NCBI RefSeq assembly: GCF_031143425.1
Contig: NC_090447.1
Coordinates: forward strand, 847,173,760-847,237,759
Source: Pleurodeles waltl
Taxonomy: Eukaryota; Chordata; Amphibia; Caudata; Salamandridae
Direction: 5' to 3'
Length of the DNA: 64,000 bases
Both the position numbers and the translations under genes were made by a program. Under the pieces are notes generated by a model. The model saw only the letters and a program-made list of their open reading frames with translations, had not been told where the DNA came from and did no database searches. Shown piece after piece: positions 54,888 to 64,000 of this stretch; position 1 is the first letter of the stretch; each line of letters starts with the position of its first letter.

Positions 54888-55984
54888 TGTCGTAGTTTGG
54901 ACTCCTGCTCTGGGCAAGACTGCTGGTTAAAGAATGACAGTACTTTTGCTTGTAGACGACTATGCCTATCCTACAACAAGCCGCAACCGTTGTCCCAACC
55001 TTACCGGTTCACTAGCAGCACCTCACCAGAAACACAATAGTAAAAGGTGATTTGTGGCAGCCTTTACGCATGGACTCGAGATAAGACATCTTAGGGAGTG
55101 TCGTGGTTAAACGGAGATTACCCCTTTCTCACAGATATATCATGTCTCATACAAACACAGGCAATGACAAAGATGCAGTAAAGTTCCAATAGTTTTTATT
55201 TAACATAACTGCAATTTGCAATAAGTTGCATGGGCCGCAATGATTAGGATAATGAATAATGTATGAAACAGAACTGTGAAGGCGAGAGTCATTATTAAAA
55301 AGACCCCCGCCATCTTGCAATGCATAGAAAAGACATACGAGATGTAATATGCACTACTACCCTAATATGAGAGGCCAAACCTCCTACCTAAAGGAGAGCT
55401 GGGTTTGTTAAACCTAATCTGCCAATGCCATGTCCATGAGAGGAGCCTCCAACCCTTGTTACCTTGGAATGAGGTCTCTATCTCAGACTCCGCAGGGACA
55501 CGAAGACTGGGTCAGCGTCAAGATGACTGCAGCATCGGTATCAGCGATGGTGGCGATGCCCTCTGGTCGGAATCCCTCTGATTATCTGTCTAAAGTGCGA
55601 TGTATTTATACAGATCTACAAGGACCCCTGACGTAGGTGTGTTCCCAAACAATAGATAACAGACATGCTTGGGACGACAATTAATATAAACAATCCCTCG
55701 AAAGTACAGAGAGGGAAAATCCCTAAGTGTGAACACCTACTGTTTGTTTGTCTTTGTTGCTTGATCTTGATGCCTTAGCGCAGTGGCACTGATAATGTAA
55801 CTCATAACAAGTGGCCTAATTTATAAACAAGGCAGCCATCTTAGAAGAATTAAATAATTAAATGGGCTAAGACAGAGCAAGCTAAGTAGGTTAAAAGTCA
55901 CTAGGTGACGGGGGCACGAGTCTGCAAGCCAGAGGCTAAGCTAACTCCTGTTATCCCATTAAAACCGAACTAGGATTCACTACA
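54888..55984 (-). repeat. FLERV-B 5' LTR
   Basis: 1097 bp, minus strand, TGTAGTGAATCC at 55984 to ...CTACGACA at 54888. TATAAATA is at 55603-55610 and AATAAA at 55195-55200 (minus strand). Followed on the outside by the ACAG duplication. Confidence 0.93.
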
Positions 55985-55988
55985 ACAG

Positions 55989-56837
55989 TGTGTCAAACAG
56001 AAGTAAACAATTCAAACCTAGGTATAGAATATATAACATAGGATGAACAGAAATAGTATGGAATATTCAAAATCCTAAAATAAAATAAAAACTCAATGGG
56101 ACTTGTTTACTGCATAGTGCCAAATACGGAGGTAAAGTCAATAGCAGACATCATATTTCTTCTGGGTCTTACCTCCCAATTTAAGCTTTTTGAGGTAAAA
56201 CTGAGGCATGACCTACAATAGGACAGTGCATGACCTTATGCACTTCTAACTCAATAACTATTACCAGTGTTTTCAGGTGCATATGGGGACATTTCTGAGT
56301 TGTGATGCAGTAGTACTTCGAACCTGTGTTGTGAAAAGGTGTTATACCAATGGTATTAGTAGAATTCAATGTGTATAAACTATAACGTGCTCAGAAATAG
56401 GGTCTCCACACTTATTTTACTGTACTCTAAATAAGAGGCATCCTCTATGTTAGAAGATAAATGGCAACCTATGCCATTTGGATTTGACTGTTACACTAAA
56501 AACAACATTGATTTTTGGATGGGTTTTAAAAATGGTGTCAGTTGTAAAGAAAATTGCATTTAACTGGAGAAATAATAAATCCATGTGGTTTTATAATTGC
56601 AAGGTTTGCAGACAGTAAGCTAAATTGGTGTTGACCATATTAAAACAGTTGCTCCCATCACATTTCAGGATGAGGTGTCAAAGAAACCCATGTGACCTCC
56701 ACTAGGACACTGGAAAAAAGGTTTCTTTAGATGTGAAGAAAATCATTAAAATGCTATAGCCTTCATCTTTCACGCACATTTACACATAAGTTAGAAAATA
56801 TCAGGTAGGAGCCAGAGAAAGGAAAATGAAATTACAC
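55989..56837. other. No gene seen
   Basis: AT-rich, non-coding, no repeat assigned. Confidence 0.4.
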
Positions 56838-58010
56838 ACTTCATGTAAAAATAATAAGTAGCAATTTGATGGAAGAACTTGCCTGGTAGTTGAATGTCTC
56901 TATTTGAAAATACAATAAGGTGGTCATTATGAGCTTGCCGGATGGAAAAGGCCGTCCGCCAAACTCCCGCGGTCAGGTTGCTGTCAGTGCGGCCGCCTTC
57001 CCATTAGAAGATTCCCACTGGGTCAGCAGATGTAAACAATGTTTCTGCCCGCTGGCCCAGCGGGAAACAGCCTACAACATTGACGCTGGCTCATAATTGA
57101 GCCGGCGGCAATGGTGCAGTGCGTAGGGTACACCAGCACCTGTTGCGCAGTTCACTGTCTGCAACGCAGACAGTGAACAGCATGACGGGGCTCGCCATGG
57201 TGGCCCCTGCACTACCCATGCCAAGTGCATGGGCAGTGCATGGGCCCCTCTTGGCCCCCCTGCACCTCATCTCTGCAAGCCTTTCCATGTAAAAGCTGTT
57301 GGAGAGGGGGATCGTAGTCCCCAGGGAGGTGCTGCTTGCAGCGCTGCCCTGGCGGATTAGGACCACCAGCACCGCCAGTCCCTCCTGTGGAGGAAAACTG
57401 GTGGTGCAGGTGGTCCGACCGTGGCGCAGCTGCCACGGTCGTAATGTGGCAGTCAGACCACCTCCAAAGCACACATCTTCGTGTAAAAATAATTAGTAGC
57501 AATTTGATGGAAGAACTTGCTTGATAGTTGAATGTCTGTGTTTGAAAACACAACAAGGGGGTCATTATGAGTTTGACAGATGGAAAAGGCCGTCTGCCAA
57601 ACTCCACCAAGCTTCTGCGGTCAGGTTGCTGCCACTGCGGCCGCCTTCCTGCTCACCCCATTAAGAGTTTCCTGCTGGGTCAGTGGGTGGAAACAATGTT
57701 TCTGCCTGCTGGCCCAGTGGGAAACAGCCTACAACATTGACGCCGGCTCATAATTGAGCCGGTGGCAATACTGCCATGCTTAGGGTGCACCAAGTGCATG
57801 GGCAGTGCAGGGGCCACCCTGGGGCCCTCTGCACCTCGTCTCCGCCAGCCTTTCAATGGCGGTACTACCGCCATGAAAAGCTGGCGAAGAGTGGGGTCCT
57901 AATCCCCTGGGCAGCGCTGCTTGCAGCACAGCTCTGGCAGATTAGGACCACCAGTCCCTCCTGTGGAGGAAAACTGAAGGTGCTTGCAGTCCGACCGTGG
58001 CGGCTTGGAG
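56838..58010. repeat. Tandemly duplicated Harbinger-type MITE with host flank
   Basis: Two head-to-tail units (about 56838-57480 and 57481-58010) begin with the same flanking phrase (AAAAATAAT.AGTAGCAATTTGATGG...), continue into a GGTCATTATGAG terminus and then the same hairpin-rich interior (TTCTGCC.GCTGGCCCAG.GGGAAAC, GACGC.GGCTCATAATTGAGCC). Because the unit includes DNA outside the element's terminus, this is a segmental duplication, not two transpositions. A stem GTTCACTGTCTGC/GCAGACAGTGAAC lies near 57150-57178 in unit 1. Confidence 0.75.
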
Positions 58011-59948
58011 GTTAGATAGAGCTTCCTGTCCCTTGTCAAGCGAGGTGCAGGGTGGGAGACAGCAATGCGATTAGCATGTCACTTCCTGTTGCACATGCCA
58101 GGGGTGAGTGGATAGTTAGCAGGGGTTGACTTTTGGCTTTCCCCTTTTTGGATGCACCATTGTAACACCGGGATAAGGAAGCAGCACAGGCAAAGTTGAA
58201 GGATTAGTTGGTTTGCCTCTGTTGCCCCTGTCTTTGGTCCTGATATATTCCACATTGCAGCTCCAGGTTCCTGAAGCCTGACGCAGTAGTTTCAGTTTGG
58301 TTTGCCACCAGTGCTTGGGGATCCTTATATGACAAAATAATTCCTAATTTGTTTCCCATTTTGAAGCAGAGCCAAAGCAGAACCAAAGTGCATTGACCCT
58401 GGGCTCGACTAATTAACTTTATTAATATTAGGTCAATTTTTGGGGTGTAATTTCCATGTTTCTTGGAGCAGACATCCTTATTTGTTGACCCAATTTATCC
58501 TTGTGCCCATGCCCGATGGAGTAATTTCCCATTTTGTAGTCTTAGACAAAGCCTGGGGGGGGGGTCAATTTAATTTAATTTTTGCTGACATACAGTATAT
58601 AGGAGCAGTTTGTCTGCATCATCACTGTTTCCTGGTAGAGCCCCATTGGCCATCATTATTGACCTAGCATCACCCTCTGTCCTAATGCTTTCCATTGTGC
58701 ACCCTTCCTTGCCTGGAGTGACTGAAGTCCCCAGGCTGTGTGGCGCTGTTGTGGTGCAGAGTGGTCAATTTCCACGGATGGCGAACATGGTTCAGTAAAG
58801 TCTTAGACACATTCAGGTATCCCAACACACCCTGTGACCAGCACAAATACCTCTGACCTTGCTCTGGGGGTATTGTCATCCATTGCCCTATCCCTGACCC
58901 AGCTGGCAGGGAACCCTGGGTCCCCTGGGAACCCCTGCACTAGTTCCTCTTTGACTTCTCCATAAGCTCCATCAAACACCATGCTTGTTGTCATTGCAGA
59001 CTCAAAGGCACAAGTGGATGCCATTGCAGCTGAGAGGGAGAAGGAGTGGGGAGAAAAAAAGACAAGGAGGACGACAGTGGGGTTGCAACTGTGAACGAGG
59101 ACACACAAGGTGGTGGATTTGGCAAAGAAAGGTGAGAAACCATCATTAAAAAAGTGATTATGCTCTTTTCAGGGAGACTGGCAGACAGGAAACCATCCTT
59201 TCCAAGAAAGGAAATTTAGTCTCACATGTACCACTTGAAATAAAGGAAAAGATCTGGAGGGGAAATTAAGTCAAGGTGTTCTCAAGCAAAGGAGCTTAAA
59301 GCAATTGAAAATATAACTGGATGTTTGAGTTTAATGTATAACTGCTTGTGATGTTGGAAAAAAACAGAGTTGGCAGCTTCAATGATATTTTACGCCAACA
59401 AGATCCTTAAGGCTCATATGTGCACAGTGGTACCATATGGTTCGACTATGAACCGGATTACAGGTGGGCCAAGTTTGAGGATCCTGAAATTGAATCGGAT
59501 CAATCATAGGTGGGTGTATTGCTAAAGTGAGTCAACAATAAGACACCGTAGAAGCAGACTATTTGTCAGCAGAACTCTGGCAGGGACAAAAAGGGATCTT
59601 GTTGGGCCTTTAGCAGGAAAGCATGCAGGCGTCTAGTAGGGATATGCAAATTCAAGCATGGGTGCTTCAGTGGCCTAGAGTCACACTCATAATTTAAATA
59701 TATCGAATCCAGAGAGAAGGGTATGAGCTTTGTTAAAACCTCCAGTTAAGCGTCCCTTGCTCATGTGTGTTAGGATTAACAAGCTGCTGCCTTGGCTTAA
59801 CCAATACCCAAACAAGAAGGTTGCACAAACTTTGTATTTGTACTTTTTGTGGTTTTCAGATCAAAGCCCCCATTCTTCTTTGTAAGAATCAGATCTCTGT
59901 CCAGTCTCATACTAGTGTGGTGCCAAGAAACGTCTCAAGGAGACTGTC
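58011..59948. other. No gene seen; perhaps upstream part of DIRS element
   Basis: The last several hundred bases precede a DIRS-type reverse transcriptase and may include its decayed upstream region, but no Gag-like sequence was recognised. A 101-codon minus-strand frame at 58803-59108 has no domain. Confidence 0.35.
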
Positions 59949-61089
59949 TTGAGTATAATAACTGGCTTATTTCTAGACCCTCCACTGGAGGCATTTGTAT
60001 GCTCACCATTAGGCATCATTCCCAAGAAGAGGCAGGGCAAGTTTAAGCTGACCCCATTATCTGTCTGCCCCAGGAGCACATCTGTAATTCAGGCAATATA
60101 CTTCAGGGCTTGCTCTGTGAAGTACTGTTCCCTTGACCAGGCTCTTGCAAGAATAAGATGGCTGGGACCTTGCGCCCTCCTTGTCAGAATGGATATTGAG
60201 TTAGTCTTCTGCCTTTTGCCTGTACGTTTGCCTGCCTTTACTCTGATGTTTATCACCGGCTGAGTTTCCAGCTCAAGGGTGGGTTCTACTATGACATGTG
60301 CATGCCAATGGGCTGTTCGGTATCTTGCACCATTTTGAATACATTAGTTCTCTACTGGAGTGGATATTCACTGAGCAAACAGAGTGTCAGGATGTTATTT
60401 ACTACCTAGGCGACTTCTTCTTCAAGGGCCCGCCAGGTTCCTCCAGGTGTGGGCCGCCAATGAAAGCTTTCATTGCACTACTCCAGAACTTAGGGGTTCA
60501 ACACACTGTTGACAAACATTTAGGGCCATCCACTTGCATTACCTTCCTGGGAATCGAGATCTACTCTGTGGCCAGTGAATGTCACCTCCCACAGGAGAAA
60601 GTGAGGGTGTTCAGTGAGTCACTTGACACAGTGCTGTTCAACAAAACAATGATGCTGCACCAACGTCAGGCACTGGTGGGTCGGCTTAATTTCACTCTTA
60701 GGATTTTTCCCATGGCACAGCCCTTCTCAAAATCCATATCTTAATAAATAGCAGGGTTATCAAAGTAGCACAACTACACAAGACTACCTGCTGAGGTCAA
60801 GGAATATAAAAAGAATTGTTGCAGTTTTTTAGATCAATTCAGTGGCTCCGTAGTCTGACCAAGACTGCCCATCTCCAGCCAGGTGCTGGGCCTGTACACA
60901 AACACAGCGGGCAGCGTGGGGCAATCTTGGGGACCAAATGATGCTGGGGAGACTAGCAACCTGCACACGATGAGAAAGCCATAATCAATAACATTGCCTT
61001 CTTGGAATTATTCCCCACTGTTTGGCAGTTCCCATTTAGTGAGAAGAGTTCAAGGATAGAAGAGCTATTATTAGAACTGCCATCCTTGG
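59949..61089 (+). pseudogene. DIRS-type retrotransposon RT/RNase H pseudogene, 5' segment
   Basis: Plus-strand remnant of a tyrosine-recombinase (DIRS-group) retrotransposon. Recognisable in order: PLGIIPKK (about 60015), a position where DIRS reverse transcriptase begins; a MDIELVFCLLPV block (about 60190) corresponding to the DIKSAF palm motif; and YYLGDFFF (about 60402), where the catalytic YLDD has become YLGD. Then come ITFLGIEI (about 60540), a QALVGRLNF block (about 60665) and an RNase H start LYTNTAG (about 60890) with AFLELFPTV (about 61000). Frames change at least twice and stops occur. The element is split by the repeat at 61090-63201. The recombinase gene is not seen and would lie beyond the window, if present. 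Confidence 0.75.
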
Positions 61090-63201
61090 CGTAGTCTCCC
61101 CTGTCTTTTTTGCCTCTGTTTCCTATGTTTTGACTGTGTGCTGGACTTTGTTTTTGCTGTTTTTAGTACTCTGGACACTTTCCCACAGCTGACCAGTGCT
61201 AAAGTGCAAGTGCTCTCTGTGTAAATTGCATGCGTAATTGGCTTTTCCATGATTGGAATATCTGATTTACTAGTACCTCCCTAGTAAAGTGCACTAGAGG
61301 TGCCCAGGGCCTGTATATCAAATGCTACTAGTGGGCCTGCAGCACTGAGTGTGGCATCCGCATGAGTAGCCCTGTAAACCTGGCTCTGACCTGCCACTGC
61401 AGTGTCTGTGTGTGCAGTTTTAACCTGCCAATTCGACCTGGCAAGTGTACCCACTTGCCAGGCCCAAACCTTCCTTTTCTATACATCTAAGGCGAACCTA
61501 GTGTAGGCCCTAGGTAGCCCCAGGGGCAGTGTGCAGTGTATGTTAAAGGTGGGAAATTTACTGACTTACTTTACATGTCCTAACAGTGAAATACTGCCAA
61601 ATTCGTTTTTTACTGTTGCAAGGCCTATCTTTCTCATAGGTTAACATAGGGGCTGCCTTTATATAACTGTTAAGTGCAGTTTCCCTTTGGGAGCAGATAG
61701 ACATATGGGGTTTGTGGTCTCTGAACTCACAATCTAAAAATACATCTTTTGGTAAAGTTGCTTTTTAGATTGTCAGTTTGAAAATGACACCTTTAGCGGG
61801 CATTTTCTTGCTGAAGCCATTCTGTGACTCTGCCTGCTTGCGTATTCCCTGTCTGGGTCAGACTGACAGTTGGGCTGTTTGTGATTCTCTACTAGACAGT
61901 GACACAAGTACAGCGGGGGTAGCCTGCCTCTGCTGATGGGCCATCTGGGCAAGAGTGAAGAGAGGAGTGATCACTTACACCTGAAAGAGCTGGGCCTGTC
62001 CTCACACAATGCAGTCTCTAACCCACTGATGTGAGTCTGGAGCCAGGCTTGGGCAAGGCATCATCTTGTGAACAACAGAGACTTTCCTTAGAAGTTTGCT
62101 TACTTCAAAAGCATAAAGGGGTATAAGTAGTGGATCCAAACCCCAGATTGAGGTGGAGGAGGAGTAATGCTCCTTTGCCTTTGCCTGTAACTGTGCTTTT
62201 CTGGGTTGGCCTGCAGTTGCTTCTTCTGCCTGAAAGGGGACAAAGACTGGACTTTGTGGTATATTCTTGCTTGTGAAGAATCTCCAAGGGCTTGGGCTGA
62301 GCTTGCCTCCTGTTTTGAAGTCTCAGGGCCATCAAAGACTTCCTCTGCCAGCACCTGGACTATCTGCTGAGACTCCTGCCCTGCCAAGTGGTGCTCTATC
62401 CAGTCCCTGGGACCTTGAAAGGTGAAGCTGGTAGAACAAGGACTGAAATCTACGCACAGAAAGCTGTGCGGGGAAAGTTTGGCGCACCACCTGCAGCACG
62501 GCTGTAAAAACAACACGCCACCTGCCTTGTGGCTAAAATCGACACACCACCTGCATCACGGCTGGGAAATCGACACATCATCTGCATTGCAGCTGGAGAA
62601 ACGACGCAACACCCACTTGTGGCTGCTGAAAATGACGCAAGCCTCACATAGCGCGGTTTTCATCACCATACGGCCGGATTTCACACTCATCATTTCTGAG
62701 CATCAAAAATCATTGTGAACCTGCATGGACCAGAGGTGCACCGTCTGGAAATCGATGCATCACTCCCTTGCAGGAGAGAAAAACGATGCATCGCTGACTT
62801 TTTCAATGCACGCTCACCCATGCTGCTTTATTTTTTACACAAATCAGGTACTTTGTGTAACAATAACAATTCCATTGTTTTCTATGGAGTAAGACTCTTT
62901 ATTTAAAAAAATCATATCTTGATTTGTGTATGTTGGATTTTTGTTGTTTTGGTCTTTTTTGATTTAGATAAATATTGGCTATATTTCTAAAATGGTGTGG
63001 TGTCCATGTTGTAGTGTTTTCACTGCATTACTGTGTGTGTTGGTACAAATGCTTTACACATTTCCTTTGAGATAAGCCAGGCTACCAAGGGGGTGAGCAA
63101 GGGTTATCTTAAGTGAGTATCTCCCTTCCCCTGACTAGAGTGAGGGTCCCTGCTTGGACAGAGTGCAAACTGACTGCCAACCAGAGACTCAATTTCTAAC
63201 A
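61090..63201 (+). repeat. Long interspersed repeat, copy 2 (LTR-like ends)
   Basis: A 2.1 kb non-coding repeat inserted in the DIRS pseudogene. Ends are (C/T)GTAGTCTCC and TTTCTAACA, fitting an ancestral TG...CA LTR. The right 150 bases are the reverse complement of the left end of the repeat at 4438-5818. Around 62480-62830 it has recurrent CGACACACCACCTGCA-type units. No internal coding region is attached, so it could be a solo LTR. Flanking 5-mers (CTTGG / GTTGT) agree only partly. Confidence 0.6.
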
Positions 63202-63420
63202 GTTGTCTATTGATCTGATAATATGTCAGTGATTGAGGCCATTATTAGACTGGTGGCCTCCTGCAGCTAGTCCTGAGGCTACTGAAACACGTTTCTCTTC
63301 TATCTGAGACTTAATATGTTGTTAAAAGCCAAGCATGTCCTTGGAATTCATAACAATGCAGCGGACTACCTGCCCCATACGTATGTCACTGCTGCATTGT
63401 TCACAGAATAGGCCCCACGA
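63202..63420 (+). pseudogene. DIRS-type RNase H end, 3' segment
   Basis: Continues the DIRS pseudogene after the inserted repeat. The plus strand reads AKHVLGIHNNAADYLPH (about 63329-63380), the decayed form of the HxPGxxNxxADxLSR ending of DIRS RNase H. The final Ser-Arg is replaced. It is short and degenerate. Confidence 0.6.
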
Positions 63421-64000
63421 GAACGACTGGTTGTCACAGATGTCAGGAATGGGAGCCCTCTTTTAAGCACCTTGTTTGGCATTGTCCTCCAGTCAGCACT
63501 TTGTGGGACACCATGATGCAGCGCCTGGTGACAGAACGTAGCACATTCATAGAATGAATTCCAGTTGTATACCCCTTGAGTAACATTAAGAATCATAAAG
63601 GCGGGAAGATGGAATTTAAATTCTTGCAATTACGCCTCTTATTTGCAAAAAAGGAGGGTTGCAATCACATGGATGGGACAGACATGCCCCAGTGTTGAAG
63701 GTTGGAACAGAGAGGCTAAGGAATGGGCAGTGGCTGAGGAAGTCCAACTTCGCAAATGTAAATGAGATGACAAAGTAGCAGACAATCTGAAAGTTTGGGA
63801 AGCTTTAATGACCAAATTTGAGAGTGTGGATTATGGGAGGACTCCACAGAGTGCCAGGAGTAAGCATCTCTTGCACTGAGTGTTGTACTGCTTGTAAGAC
63901 AGAGAGAAGTGAGTATTGGGAGACATATTTACATATGATGCCTAATGTAATGATCTGTGATCTTCAAGTATTAATTTTTGCGGCATGTCAATTGAATGGG
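63421..64000. other. No gene seen; possibly further DIRS sequence
   Basis: May continue the DIRS element toward its recombinase, but no motif was recognised before the window ends. Confidence 0.3.

Larger units (their letters stand above)
46959..55984 (-). mobile_element. Foamy-virus-like endogenous retrovirus, copy B (FLERV-B)
   Basis: A minus-strand provirus with 5' LTR (54888-55984), gag, pol, env and a truncated 3' LTR (46959-47205). It is flanked by an exact ACAG duplication (46955-46958 and 55985-55988), the 4-bp size usual for foamy viruses. It is clearly related to FLERV-A but the sequences differ throughout, most strongly at the 3' end. The two LTR ends, where comparable (about 246 bp), differ at about 4%, so it is younger than FLERV-A. 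It carries several stops and frameshifts and one deletion removing most of the 3' LTR and adjacent DNA. Confidence 0.9.

Noticed and set aside
1..64000. Host genes, tRNA or rRNA genes, CRISPR array
   Set aside because: No host exon series with known domains, no tRNA cloverleaf and no regularly spaced repeat-spacer pattern was seen; the regular arrays found are contiguous tandem repeats.

Overview
The window reads as intergenic DNA from a very large vertebrate genome, most likely a salamander and probably a newt (Salamandridae). That call rests on repeat composition and recognised repeat styles, not on a database match. I find no host protein-coding exon, tRNA, rRNA or CRISPR array. Essentially every coding signal belongs to a transposable element, and many of these are nested inside one another.

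Layout: 1-5.8 kb holds a non-autonomous DNA element inside the decayed gag of an endogenous retrovirus, then an unclassified long repeat. 7.0-12 kb carries several MITE-like elements; the one at 7033-7611 is a chain of near-perfect hairpins. 13.0-37.4 kb is one foamy-virus-like endogenous retrovirus (FLERV-A, minus strand) split by two later insertions. One is an 8.2 kb PIF/Harbinger DNA transposon (14243-22488) with an intact nuclease and two broken Myb/SANT-type accessory genes. The other is a very young Gmr1-type Ty3/gypsy retrotransposon (24537-30784) with nearly identical LTRs, a 5-bp target duplication, and integrase encoded upstream of reverse transcriptase. 38-46 kb is mostly unassigned sequence with a few MITEs. 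46.96-55.98 kb is a second foamy-like provirus (FLERV-B, minus strand) with a clean 4-bp target duplication and a truncated 3' LTR. 56.8-58.0 kb is a tandemly duplicated Harbinger-type MITE. 59.9-63.4 kb is a DIRS-type retrotransposon pseudogene interrupted by a 2.1 kb repeat.

Relative ages from what can be compared by eye: FLERV-A LTRs differ at about one base in seven over the first ~240 bp; FLERV-B LTR ends differ at about 4%; Gmr1 LTRs differ by 3 substitutions and one 1-base indel over ~995 bp. So FLERV-A is oldest, FLERV-B intermediate and Gmr1 youngest. Harbinger entered FLERV-A at an undetermined time.

How the parts work together: the Harbinger nuclease plus a Myb-like protein is the known two-protein transposition machinery, and the many short elements with GGGGTCATT-type ends look like its dependants. 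The Gmr1 element encodes everything needed for copy-and-paste except that one TGA separates integrase from reverse transcriptase. Both foamy-like proviruses are defective by several stops and frameshifts.
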